DNA of 64,000 nucleotides. It comes from Myxocyprinus asiaticus. Taxonomy: Eukaryota; Chordata; Actinopteri; Cypriniformes; Catostomidae. The stretch is from contig NC_059368.1 in NCBI RefSeq assembly GCF_019703515.2, forward strand, positions 37,401,831-37,465,830. The letters are read 5' to 3'. Shown here piece by piece: positions 22,801 through 34,247 of this stretch. The position numbers and the translations under genes were made by a program. The notes beneath the pieces are model-generated. The model was given only the letters and a program-made list of their open reading frames with translations. It made no database searches and had not been told where the DNA came from. Numbering within the stretch: the stretch's first letter is position 1; every line of letters starts with the position of its first letter.

Positions 22801-24736
22801 ATTACTTCATTACTAAAACCAACATTTGGGAATGTCAGCATGTTTCCACTCTCTCTCTCTAAAAGCAACCTTGTATATACTTTAATGTCACTTCAGACGC
22901 TGACTGTGAGGCAGCTTCTTTAAAAGTTTCCTTATCTCTGCATGTGTCTTCTCATCCTTTGTCTATACTCTTATCTCTCTGTTTATACAGTGCAACTCTG
23001 TAGTGAGTTTTAAGAAATCCGTTCCCCCACAGGAGCTCAAAGGCAAAAAATATAGTCTGTCACAGCCCGCCATGAGAGGAGAGAAGTTTTGGGCCAGTGT
23101 TTTTTCTCGTGTTTCTTCTTTAGGGCTAATTTAAGCCACTCAGTACATTTAGATAAACTCCTTGGAGCATTTCTGAGTCCTTATGCTATTAACCTAAACT
23201 TGTAGATCTGGTCCAACCAGTATCAGTGCTCAAAGCATTTCTAGAGTGTGAGATATAAGTGAGTAGTCCCACTGCCTTAAACTCTGGGCATGTTTGTGTG
23301 GGAGTGTCAATGCCTATTCCACGGCACACAATAACAGAAGGTCTTTTTACTTGTGTCTGCTGTGTGAGTGTGTGCTGGATTCAGAAAGGACTATGCAAAC
23401 ACACATGAATACACACACACAAAGGCACATACACACAGGAGATGAATGATAAACTCTGCTTCCGTGTATATGGCTCCAGTCTGGGGGGGGGGGGGCAACC
23501 ACACATGGGTTAACATGGGTGTGCATTTTTATCTCGATGTATGCTCAGCAAACACATAAAAATATCTGTTTTTGCTTCCTTGTGATTAAAATTTGCTTAT
23601 TGTTTGAATAAAAATTACAATCTAAAAGCTAAGATATACAGTAGTTCCTGTAGATGGACTGAGCATGGCGCTAGCACCGCTAAAGTCATGAGTTCAGTTC
23701 CCAGGGAACTTGCAAACATAAAATGCATACAGTGTGTACACCTTGAATGCACTGTATGGCCCGAAACATGCTCTACACATATGTGATTATAGATGCTTCT
23801 ACCTATGCAACCTTGATTTTGTGAGATGTGGCTTTCTAAAATGTGTCAGACTGCAATTCATAATGCAAAGCAAGTGCACGTTGCATTCTCAGCGTTGACG
23901 CAAGGGGCATTATAAGCCAGACTGGTCTCACAGTGAAATCGGAAATAGTAAGTTGACTTTTCTTTATCTGAATTGGTCTGTGCTTACCGAAATTTGTAAC
24001 ACTGCCCCCAGTGGCCCAAGTGGTTAGTGTTGATGGCCATAAGGGCACGTGTGAGCTCCGTTTTCCAAGTGAAATGTCCACGGAGGGGCACCAAAAGCGA
24101 GTTGTAAAGTGAGTTTTTTGTTGTTGTTGTTGTTGTTTTAGCTGTACAACCTGTAATACAGAGAAGAGGAATGCATAGAAAATGCATGTTTTATAAACTA
24201 TACTCTCCAACCCAAACACCAAACCTAAAATTTACCATCAGCGGTGTAAAAAATGTATTGTTAGGGGGGAAAATGCAACCTCCGAATCACACCCATCACT
24301 GATTATGCCAACCTTATTGCTTCCTGGTTTCAAGGTTTGATCCGAACCTGGGTCTCCCACGCTGCTGAACACACTTACAGTCTCACCACAAGGGAAGGTA
24401 AACATGTTTGAGCTGATGCAATCAGTGGTGTAGTCCTTCCAAAAAAAGTGGTTTACTATTACCCAGTCCATATTCGTCTGACCGGGGGGTTTGGAGGATT
24501 GGTTTGTTACATGCTGCGTAATCTGTGTATAGGAAGTGGGGAAACTGCAACTCTGTAAATATCGTATATAGATCATTCCTACAATTCGGTGACATTCCAG
24601 CTTTGAAACTTTTGAAAAATAAAAGTATCTTAATGTTTCATCATTACAGGGACATGTTAATGATTGTATTAGTCATACTGGTCAAGCTAAATGACTTAAA
24701 AAATCAGATGTATGCATCAGCATCAGGGTGGACAAT
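22801..24736. other. No gene; possible SINE relic
   Basis: A run of about 13 G lies near 23484-23496. On the minus strand at 24335-24365 GGTTCGGATCAAACC resembles a pol III B box, so a decayed tRNA-derived SINE is possible. GTTGTTGTTGTTGTTG lies at 24119-24136. Confidence 0.3.
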
Positions 24737-25050
24737 AACAGGGTGGACATTCAGTGGATAAATTATGCACTGCATGGTCTGTGACTGATATCTAGCAAAC
24801 ATATTTGCAAACTAATATTGATTATTTTATTTCTGTTAGCATAAATACTGAATGTTGACATTTTAAAATTACATTACATCTATCATTACATTAACAGGGT
24901 GGACATTCAGTGGATAAATTAGCCACTTCATGGTCTGTGATTGATAGCTAACAAACATAAACTAATATTGATGATTTTATTTCTGTTAGTATAAATACTT
25001 ATATTGAATGTACATTGAAGTTTTAAAATTACATTAATATCCCACATATC
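24737..25050. repeat. Tandem duplication, period 156
   Basis: AACAGGGTGGACATTCAGTG starts at 24737 and again at 24893. Each is followed by GATAAATTA, TGGTCTGTGA, AACTAATATTGAT, ATTTTATTTCTGTTAG and ATAAATACT. The two units differ by small indels. Confidence 0.85.
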
Positions 25051-25732
25051 TTCCCAATGTTATGCTTGACAACGTATGACTAACACCAGAAAGTAAAGAA
25101 CAACATAAATAAAGCAAAAAAGTTACAAACTTCAGATAACTAAAACAAAATAAAGAAAAAAAAGAAAATTGCAGAATGGCTGATGTCCACCTCCAGTGTG
25201 TGAGGTCATTTCATAACATTTATCTTCAACGAAATGTCATAGTATCATGACATAACAGAGTGCAAATAAGTCAAAGGACACTATCAGTGTTAAAATTACT
25301 GATTTACCTCAAACGAATAAATTTTAGTGAGAGAATGTAATACTAAACTCTTAATTGTATGGAGAAAAAATAGAAATCCAATGATTTAGCACTTATTTTT
25401 GTCAAAGATATATGACGTGCAGTTTTGGTTACATAATATAATGACACAGTGCAATAGTTGAAAAGGATTTCAATTATTTAAAATGTAGCTTTTAAGCCCA
25501 CAGAAGTGTGTAAGATTATAAATAGTCTTTATTCTTTTTAACAAGCCTATTAAAATTGTATTCGGTTTAACTTAAACAATATAAATACCACACACACTTG
25601 TACTGGGGCCTTAAATGTCACCAAATTGTGAAATGACCCATTTTATACGGGCGCTCTTTCACACTGAAAAGCAGTATAAAAAATAAAAAAAACGTGTTCA
25701 GTGCGAACGTCCCCTACTAAACTTATAAAGAA
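25051..25732. other. AT-rich, no gene
   Basis: No open frame of note and no repeat boundary that can be supported. Confidence 0.4.
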
Positions 25733-25742
25733 AAACGCTTTA

Positions 25743-26184
25743 GGGGCCTGGGTAGCTCAGCGAGTATTGACGCTGACTACCACCCCTGGAATCGCGAGTT
25801 CGAATCCAGGGTGTGCTGAGTGACTCCAGCCAGGTCTCCTAAGCAACCAAATTGGCCCGGTTGCTAGGGAGGGTAGAGTCACATGGGGTAACCTCCTCGT
25901 GGTCGCGATTAGTGGTCCTCGCTCTCAATGGGGCGTGTGGTAAGTTGTGCGTGGATCGTGGAGAACAGCATGAGCCTCCACATGCTGTGAGTCTCCGCGG
26001 TGTCATGCACAGCGAGCCATGTGATAAGATGTGTGGATTGACTGTCTCAGAAGCAGAGGCAACTGAGACTCGTCCTCCGCCACCTGGATTTAGGTGAGTA
26101 ACCACACCACCACGAGGACCTAGTAAGTAGTGGGAATTGTGCATGCCAAATTGGGGAGAAAAGGGGATAAAAAAAAAGAGAGAG
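25743..26184 (+). mobile_element. tRNA-derived SINE, copy 1
   Basis: The 5' part is tRNA-like: A-box region GGTAGCTCAGCG at 25751 and B box GAGTTCGAATCC at 25796-25807. A conserved body (CACATGGGGTAACCTCCTCG) follows, then an A-rich tail. It is bounded by AAACGCTTTA (25733-25742) and AAACGTTTTA (26185-26194), a 10-bp target duplication with one mismatch. The overlapping frames on both strands are SINE sequence, not genes. Confidence 0.92.
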
Positions 26185-26930
26185 AAACGTTTTAATAAAA
26201 CAACCAAGAGCTCTGACAAATACAATAAAATGTGAATATGAATTGATGAATAGGTGCATTTACTGGTGTTTTACAATCCCAATGGTGGGAAACAATTAAC
26301 AATATGTTTGACAAAATTCTCCTGCTTCTGACAGAAAACATGACAGAAGACGTGTGCTGACTGTTATTTATCTCCTCCAGCCGCTTCTTTCAAGTTTAGC
26401 GTCCGTGTAAAGCAACAGCCAATATCTCACACAATTCCAGCGAAAGGTGTGTGTTAATTCCTCTTGATTTGTGAAACATTCTCAGCAGTTTGGGCAATTT
26501 TGTACCTCAATTAGGTGACGATACCTTATTTTACGGGACATTTGGCAACATATATTTTGATAATTAATTTTTACCTGATACTGCTTCAGCGTGAGGGTGT
26601 GTCTCTCTTTCTCCATAGATATCTATCTACAGTATGTCTTTCTCTCTCTCTCTCTCTCTCCCCTCTCTCTCTCTGTCTACTCACTGATGGCGGTGACAGT
26701 GGTTGACAGGGGTGGGGAATGTTAGAATTCAAGTGATAATGCACCAATTACAATGAAGAATTGCCAGTTTCACAAAACAGCATTGACTACAGTTAAAGAG
26801 AAACTAACACGACAATAGATTATGGACTTCTGATGCAGCAAAACGTGGATATACATGGATATACTCAAATATTAATCCTTAGAAGTCGTTATACCCAAAC
26901 AGCCCTGGGAAAAAAGTAAGCATATGCCAT
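26185..26930. other. No gene; CT microsatellite
   Basis: A (TC)n tract lies at 26638-26676. Nothing else is recognisable. Confidence 0.4.
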
Positions 26931-27163
26931 TGTAGAGGGCGGGGCCGGGCTGGAATGAGACGCACCCGGTCCCCAATCAGCCTGATGGGGTGCGCGAGGG
27001 ATAAAGGCGGCCGGGGACGACAGTTCGAGAGAGAGAGAGAATTGCAGACAGCTGTACTGTGTGTTTTTAGTTGTGTGTTTTGGTTGTGTTTTTTGGTTAA
27101 TAAATTGTTATTTAAGTTGTCAAGCCGGTTCTCGCCTCCTCCTTTCCACTAAACCCCTTTACA
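26931..27163 (+). mobile_element. Solo LTR with perfect target duplication
   Basis: The segment starts TGTAGAGGG and ends CCCCTTTACA, and is flanked on both sides by GCCAT (26926-26930, 27164-27168). A GGTTAATAAATTGTTATT polyadenylation-like site lies near the end. At 233 bp with no internal genes it is a clear solo LTR. The high sequence quality of the ends suggests it is younger than the two TGTCAC-type LTRs. Confidence 0.88.
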
Positions 27164-27890
27164 GCCATATACGTGCGTATGGCCCCGACTACACCACTGG
27201 ATGCAAAAATGTCTAATGGGAGAAGGTGCTTGTCAGTGAATTGGCATAATATGGCCGATCCTAAGGTACTGAAACAACATGCCGACTTTCTGTGTGATCA
27301 TGCTGTATAAGCAGGCAATTTTGTAAACTCTATTCTTTTATAGTCGGTTTTCTTTCAGGTCAACTGATGTCATGGAGGTGCAATAGTTTGAAGAGACACT
27401 GCATGAAAACAGCTGTATCCAGACCAGCAGACTCCAGTAGAAACCATTGAATTTCAGAACATCTGACACTTGATGTTAGGTGGGAGTTTACTATTTCCAC
27501 TTCTTTTTTTCCAGATTTGACTATTTTCATGCAGTGAGAATCATACTGTGCAAGTAAGTTGAAGAAAATATATTTATAGAAACTTGCAGTACATTAATCA
27601 AAACATTTGGTTTAAAGGCACATAAATTGGTAGGTAAATATCACCCCCTTCATTACTGAGGTTTGTTACTACCAGACTAATAATGCAAGCACATTAAGTA
27701 TGTACAAGACAATGTGTTGGCAAAGTGCTACATTTGTTTACTTGTCTAAATGTTTCTTTCCTAAGTCACTTTATATAAAATTGTGTGCCAAATGTTAATG
27801 TATTCCTCCTATGTGCAACATTAAACATGATGGAGTGTTTATTTGAACAACAAAAGCACCACTAATTAATTAATAATCCCATTCTAAAAT
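27164..27890. other. No gene recognised
   Basis: AT-rich; no domain, repeat boundary or exon signal seen. Confidence 0.4.
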
Positions 27891-27895
27891 GTATA

Positions 27896-27910
27896 TGTAT
27901 ATATATATAT

Positions 27911-27949
<39 letters not shown>

Positions 27950-27964
27950 TAGATATAGATATCT
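27896..27964. repeat. (AT)n/(GATA)n microsatellite
   Basis: ATATAT runs into nine or more GATA units and then GATATA units. It abuts the 3' end of the minus-strand LINE and may have grown from its tail. Confidence 0.9.
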
Positions 27965-27965
27965 C

Positions 27966-30900
27966 AGAATCAGCTTCATTGCCAATTGTTCTCACGTGCA
28001 CAAGGAATTTTTTTCTGGTGATAGGAGAAACAAGTGCACACAGAACATTACAGTGAGACACAGAATATAAAACAAGAGAACAAATAGACATACAAATAAT
28101 AGGACATATAGCAGAATGGCTTATGTACATGTGTAAGTGGTAATGTATGTGCAAGGTAGGGGTATGTACATTTATTGAATTAAATATGTGAATTTACATA
28201 TGTACATGAGATATGTATTTACATTATTGCACTATGGGGGAGTCCTGAGGCAGTTTAATTGTTTATGAGGAAAATGGCCTGAGGATAAAAACTGTTCTTG
28301 TGCCTGGATGTCCTGGCACTCAGTGCTCTGTAGCGCCTGCCAGAGGGCAACAGTTCAAAGAGGGAATGGGCAGGGTGTGTGGGGTCCAAAGTGATTCTAC
28401 CTGCATGTTTCCTCACTCTGGAGACGTACAGGTCTTAGAGAGTGGGCAGGGGGGCACCAATAATCCTCTCAGCAGTCCTGACTGTCCGTTGTAGTTTCCT
28501 TCTGTCTGATTTGGTGGCTGAGCCAATCCAGACAGTTATAGATGTACACAGGACAGACTCAGTGATGGCCAAGTAGAACTGTGTCAGCAGCTCCTGTGGC
28601 AGGTTGAACTTCCTCAGCTGGTGAAGGAAGTACAATCTCTGCTGAGCCTTCTTCACAATGGAGTCTATGTGGGTGTCCCACTCCAGGTCCTGAGAGATGG
28701 TAGAGCCCAGGAACCTGAATGACTCCACTGCTGCCACAGTGCTGTTCAGGATGGTGGGGTGGGGGGGGTTGGGGGATTTCTGCTGAAGTCCACTATCATC
28801 TCCACTGTTTTGAGCATGTTCAGCTCGAGGTTGTTGTGACCGCAACAGACAGCCAGCTGATCAACCTCCCATCTGTATGCAGACTCGTCACTATCGCAGA
28901 TGAGGCCGATGACCGTGGTGTCATCTACAAACTTCAGGAGCTTGACAGTGGAGTCTTTTGCAGTGCAGTCATTTGTGTACAGGGAGAAGAGCAGTGGAGA
29001 GAGAACGCATCCCTGAGGAGCACCAGTACTAATAGTGAGGGTTCCGGATGTGAGTTTCGCCAGTCTCACTAGCTGCTGCCTGTCTGTCAGAAAGCTTGTG
29101 ATCCATCGACAGATTGAGGTGGGCACGGAGAGCTGGGTCAGTTTGGTTAAGAGAAGATCAGGCATGATGGTATTGAAGGCTGAACTGAAGTCCACAAATA
29201 GGATCCTTGCATAAGTCCCAAGTCTGTAGAGGTGTTGCAGGATATAATGCAGTCCCATATTGACAACATCATCCACTGACCTGTTTGCTCGGTAAGCAAA
29301 CTGAAGGGGGTCCAGCAGGGGTCAAGTGATGTCCTTCAGGTAGACCAAAACCAGCCTCTCAAATGAGCACAGATATGAGAGCAACAGGTCTGTAGTCATT
29401 AAGTCCTGTGATTTTATTTTTTGGGGACCGAAATGATGGTGGAGCGTTTGAAGCAGCAGGTAACTTCACACTGCTCCAGTTATCTATTGAAGATCTGTTT
29501 GAAGATGGGGGTCAGTTGGTCAGCGTAGACTTTCAGACAGGCAGGTGAAACACTGTCTGGGCCTGAAGCTTTCCTAGTCTTTTGTTTCCGAAAGACCTGG
29601 CACACATCCTCCTCACAGATCATAAGTGCAGACTGAGTAGCAGGAGGGGGGAGGAGGGGGGTTCCTGGAGGTGTTGGTGTGTGTGTGAAATGAAGACCAG
29701 AGCTGGGGAGGGGTGTGAGACTGGGCTTTTCAAACCTGCAGTAAAACACATTCAGTTCATCAGCCATTAGTTGACTCTCTACAGAACGAGGAGGAGGTGT
29801 CTTGTACTTCATGATGCTTTTCAGGCCTTTCCACACAGATGCAGCATCATTGGCTGAAAACAATTTTTTCAGCTTTTTAAAGTAGCTTCTTTTAGCCACT
29901 CTGATTTCCATAGTCAGTGTGTTCCTGGCCTGGTTGTACAATATTTTATCCCCACTTCTGTAAGCATCCTCTTTGGCATGACGAAACTGTCTGTCTGAAC
30001 CATGGTTTATCGTTATTGAATGATAAAAATGTCCTAGTAGGAATGCACATATCCTCACAGAAACTGATATATGATGTCACAGTATCTGTGAGCTCATCCA
30101 GGTCTGTGGCTGCAGCCTCAAACACACTCCAATCAGTGCAGTCAAAACAGGATTGTATTTCCAGCTCTGCTTCATTGGTCCATCTCTTTACAGTCCATAC
30201 TACAGGCTTAGCTGATTTTAGTTTCTGCATTTAGGTCGGGAGAAGATGAACTAGACCGTGATCAGAGAGTCCTAAAGCTGCACATGTGACAGAGTGATAT
30301 GCATCCTTTACAGAGGTGTAGCAGTGGTCCAGTATATCTCTGTCTCTGGTGGGATATGTGATGTGTTGTTTGTATTTTGGAAGTTCACGGGTGAGGTTAG
30401 CTTTATTAAAATCTCCCAGAATAATAATAAGTGAGTCCGGGTGTTGTTGCTCCGTGTCTGTGATGTGATCAGCCAGCTGTTGCAACGCTGTGTTCATGCG
30501 CACTTGTGGCGGGATATAACACTCACCAGAATGGAAAACTCCTGCGGCGAGTATAAAGGCTTACAGTTGATGAAGAGCGCTTCCAAATTAGGTCAGCACA
30601 TCTTCTTCAACACTGTTACATCTGTACACCGCCTCTCATTTACCCCCGATGATTCCGCAATGCAATCCGCTCTGAACAGCTTTAAGCCCGGCAGATGGAA
30701 CATGCTGTCCGGGATGGCTTCATTCAGCCAGGTTTCTGTGAAACACAGCGCAGTGGAGTTAGAAAAGTCCTTATTTGTTTGATTGAGCAGAAGCAGTTCA
30801 TCTGTTTTGTTGGCGAGGGAGCAGACATTCGACAGATGAATATTCGGCAGCGGAGTCCTAAAGCCGTGTTGAAGAAGCTTCACAAGCACACCGGCTCGCT

Positions 30901-31155
30901 TCCCTTGCGTGCGTCTTTTGGATAGCTTGTAAAGCATCTCTTCACCTCCAACTAAGATGTCTAATAAAATGTCTGAATAATCAAACACTGGCAAAAAATG
31001 ATCAGGTATGCTCTGCCAAATATTCAGCAGTTCATCCCTGGTGAAACTGATCAGGAAAGAGTGACAAAAAACATGACAGAACAAAAGTAACAAAAACGCT
31101 AGAGAGCTCCACACCGAAGCAGCCATCTGTGGCACCATCTTGAAACAGTTTATAC
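27966..31155 (-). mobile_element. Near-complete L2/jockey-type LINE
   Basis: A single minus-strand coding succession covers an N-terminus, AP-type endonuclease, RT and C-terminal part, with a 3' tail ending in GAAGCTGATTCTGAG and the adjacent microsatellite. The coding start at 31141 (AAGATGGTGCC) lies close to the presumed 5' end, so the element appears almost full length (about 3.2 kb). A target duplication could not be recognised. Confidence 0.85.
28435..31141 (-). pseudogene. LINE ORF: endonuclease and RT, frameshifted
   Basis: The frame from 31141 starts MVPQMAASVWSSL and leads into endonuclease sequence LSNVCSLANKTDELLLL with the catalytic-type Glu in CFTETWL. A break follows near 30593. 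The frame 30503-30231 holds ILGDFN and LSDH, the last endonuclease motifs. The frame 30058-29480 holds the linker and RT fingers (ASGPDSV). The frame 29276-28746 holds VDFSSAFNTI, GAPQGCVLSPLLF and FVDDTT; the active-site pair DD is kept and the usual FADD is FVDD. Near 28750-28777 a G-rich run (CCCACC repeats on the coding strand) breaks the frame. The last piece, 28845-28435, reads SFRFLGSTIS to RTAERIIGAPLPTL. In life the protein nicks DNA and copies its own RNA at the nick. At least four frame breaks make it inactive. Confidence 0.85.
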
Positions 31156-32039
31156 AGTATATATACATACACATACATGGCTTAATCCTGTCTAATACAG
31201 GGTCAGTCAGCCTTGGTCTGGCCTTTGATTGTTCCTGTCAGTGTGTTTGTCTGTGGGGGGTTTTACCAACAGGTATCAGCTAACCCAGTAAATTTAAAAC
31301 ATGAAAGGGAGGTTGTGTAATTAAGCAAACATTTTTTGAGTATTCGCAGAGTATTATTGCAGCAGGTTTCCATTTGGATATGCGATATAATAACAGCGCA
31401 GAGTTATCCTCTCTTTCCCCCTCGGGGAGAAATTACTCTACTCAACTCTGGGTCCACCCAGATTCCAGAGCTCTAGTTTTGTTATGGAAGACCACTCTGG
31501 GTGTTCCAGACCCAAAATGAGGACTGATCTGAGTGAGAATCCACAAAGTTAAACTTTAAGTGTTTGACAAAATGTTTGGCACCAATGAAGCTGGTACCCG
31601 TGTGAAGGAAAAATGTCAAATGATAGGCCTGTCTCCTTAATAACTCAATTGTTTCTCCTAGACAGCAATGAGATTAAGAGCAAATGGAGACTTTTGGGTC
31701 CAGTTAAGTGCCCTTCTCGTCTCTGCTTAAGTTTCCTACTCATATTGTTCTTCTGATAAAAATATCCTGGTAATCTTACATGTGTCTCCTTTAGCGTTTA
31801 AGAAGAGATCTCAACAATGTCTGAAATGTTGCTCAGTTTTGCCATGATACCGAAGTCTGCAAACTAAGATCAGAGATAATTACATAAATTAAATTTTCAC
31901 TAAAACTAAAGTATTTGAGCAATGCTGTCCACATTAATTAATTCGCTCTGTACTCTTACTGCCCTTTTCACTAATTTGTAAATATTTTTATTTATCCTGA
32001 AGAACTTCTTCGAAGAAACATCGGAAACAAATGTAATAC
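31156..32039. other. No gene recognised
   Basis: Ordinary intergenic DNA. A TATACAGTATATATAC stretch lies just outside the LINE 5' end. Confidence 0.4.
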
Positions 32040-32260
32040 TTAAAGGAATGTTCCGAGTTCAATACAAGTTAAGTTCAATAACTTTTTTTTTTTTTTTTTA
32101 CGGTTGTGGCTATACTTATAAAACAGTGTATATTACAATGTCTATGGACTGGCCCCATTCACTTCCACTGTAAGTGCCTAAATATAACCATGATTTTTCG
32201 ACAAGTCGAAATAATTTTTTATCACAAATACTGTCCATTGAGCTTTAATTGTACTGAACA
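32040..32260. mobile_element. Deleted foldback MITE
   Basis: The left part reads TTAAAGGAATGTTCCGAG then TTCAATACAAGTTAA. The right part, inverted, reads GTTCAGTACAATTAAAGCTCA. CCCCATTCACTTCCACTGTAAGTG inside is a familiar core of a cyprinid MITE. A T run at 32082-32099 marks an internal deletion. Confidence 0.5.
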
Positions 32261-32877
32261 CATAACAATCCTTATGAGGCATAACTGAGAACTCTGCTGG
32301 GCTATGCAAGAGCAATGTCTAAGCAAAAACATTTTTGTGGATACCTCAACAAGTGGGTGAGTTTTTATTTTCTGAATGAATGAGCAACAGGTGATGATGG
32401 GTGATGTACAGGTTTTCTATACATCTGATTCTGAAGGCAGGTGAGTGTTTGTACAAAGTATGTAAAATATATCAGGTTACAGTAAGATTTCATGCCAGCA
32501 GTGTACTGTATGTTGAGCTCAGTGAATATTGTCAAATAAACCCACAATCAATCCATTTCCATGCACTCACTTAAACTATATTGAGCCGAAGTGTTCTGAT
32601 GTATGTATGCTGTGCCTTCAGCTCCTCCAGTGTAATATATGGTGAAACATATGTTTTTCCTTCTTTTCCTGCAGCTGTGAAAATATTTCTCTCTGTCGGC
32701 CAGCCGGGGAGTTGCTTCCTGTTTCATGGGCTGCAGATTGAGACACTTTCAGCACCCACACAAACACACACTCCAAATGTTCCTCCACAGAGCATTAAAA
32801 AGACATTTACAGGAGACACACACACCTACACACACTAAGCAAATCTTGCTGAATTCTTGGGCCAGAGTGCGGGCTGT

Positions 32878-33084
32878 TAAAGGGATAGTTCACTTAAAAA
32901 TGAAAATTCTATCATCATTTACTCACCCTCAGTTTGTTCCAAACTCATGTGGCTTTGTTTTCTTCTGTGGAACAAAAAAGATTTTAAGCAGAATGTTAGC
33001 CTCAGTCACCATCCACTTTTATTAGATGCAATGAAAGTGAATGGTGACTGAGGCTGTCCGTTCCTAACATTCTGCCTAACATTT

Positions 33085-33177
<93 letters not shown>

Positions 33178-33255
33178 TTAACAGTCATACAGGTTTGGAT
33201 CAACATTAAATGAGATTTTTCAGAATTTTCCTTTTTAGGTGAACTATCCCTTGAA
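32878..33255. mobile_element. Foldback MITE carrying (GT)42
   Basis: The ends are AAGGGATAGTTCACTTAAAA and, inverted, AAGGGATAGTTCACCTAAAA. An inner inverted pair (AGAATGTTAGCCTCAGTCAC against GTGACTGAGGCT...AACATTCT) lies between 32989 and 33074. A pure GT run occupies 33091-33174. There is no coding capacity; the minus frame through the GT run is an artefact. Confidence 0.85.
33091..33174. repeat. (GT)42 microsatellite
   Basis: An 84-base uninterrupted GT tract inside the MITE; likely polymorphic. Confidence 0.97.
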
Positions 33256-33420
33256 GTTTTCAGATGGAAATGGGATCAGAGCACTGAACTGGTATTAAAG
33301 GGTTATGTTAGTGTTAATGGACTAATGGGTAATGGTTAATTTTCTCACCAATTGCATCTTTTCCCTTCAAGTTTATGCTTTGTGTGGAAATATTGTACAA
33401 ATAAGACAAAATTGTACACC

Positions 33421-34245
33421 AAGCCTGGTGGACTCTCAGACCATGAGAAACAAAATTCTCTGGTCTGATGAAACAAAGATTGAACTCTTTGGCCTGAATG
33501 GCAAGCATCATGTCTGGAGGAAACCAGGCACCGCTCATCACCTTGCCAATACCATCCCTACAGTGAAGCATGGTGGTGGCAGCATCATGCTGTGGGGATG
33601 TTTTTCAGCGGCAGGAACTGGGAGACTAGTCAGGATTGAGGGATGCAGCAATGTACAGAGACATCCTTGATGAAAACCTGCTCCAGAGTCGCTCTGGACC
33701 TCAGACTGGGGCGAAGGTTCATCTTCCAACAGGACAACGACCCTAAGCAAACAGCCATAGATAACAAAGGAGTGGCTACGGGACAACTCTGAGAATGTCC
33801 TTGACTGGCCCAGCCAGAGCCCAGACTTGAACCCAATTGAACATCTCTGGAGAGATCTGAAAATGGCTGTGCACTGACGCTCCCCATCCAACCTGATGGA
33901 GCTTGAGAGGTCCTGCAAAGAAGAATGGGAGAAACTGCCCAAAAATAGGTGTGCCAAGCTTGTAGCATCATACTCAAAAAGACTTGAGGCTGTAATTGGT
34001 GCCAAAGGTGCTTCAACAAAGTATTGAGCAAAGGCTGTGAATACTTATGTACATGTGATTTTTTTCGTTTTTTATTTTTAATAAATTTGCAAAGATTTCA
34101 AACAAACTTCTTTCACGTTGTCATTATGGGGTATTGTTTGTAGAATTTTGAGGAAAATAATGAATTTAACCCATTTTGGAATAAGGCTGTAGCATAACAA
34201 AATGTGGAAAAAGTGAAGCACTGTGAATACTTTCCAGATGCACTG
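33421..34245 (+). mobile_element. 5'-truncated Tc1-type transposon
   Basis: The right end ...TACTTTCCAGATGCACTG is followed by TA (34246-34247). The region before it contains the usual post-coding TTTTTAATAAATTTGCAAAG and CATTATGGGGTATTGT blocks. The left TIR and N-terminal half are missing; recognisable sequence starts near 33421. Confidence 0.85.
33425..34027 (+). pseudogene. Tc1-type transposase, C-terminal part
   Basis: Only the catalytic half remains. It has ILWSDETK (first Asp), [17 protein letters not shown], then a deletion-caused frame change near 33650. RRFIFQQDNDPKQ (second Asp) and [11 protein letters not shown] (Glu) lie in the following frame, and the end is KGASTKY*. A TGA near 33878, where relatives have CGA, stops the frame (CpG decay). 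The DNA-binding domain is absent. It differs in sequence from the families at 4398, 12431 and 37998, so it is a separate Tc1 lineage. Inactive. Confidence 0.82.
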
Positions 34246-34247
34246 TA

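Noticed and set aside
23984..24222. Minus frames with poly-Gln or poly-Thr
   Set aside because: Caused by the GTT run at 24119-24136; no other support.
25743..26184. tRNA gene call from the A and B boxes
   Set aside because: The head is tRNA-like but is followed by a SINE body, an A-rich tail and target duplications, so it is a retroposon.
30441..30925. Plus-strand frames over the LINE
   Set aside because: Antisense of the L2-type endonuclease region on the minus strand.
33006..33206. Minus-strand frame with a long His-Thr repeat
   Set aside because: Translation of the GT microsatellite.
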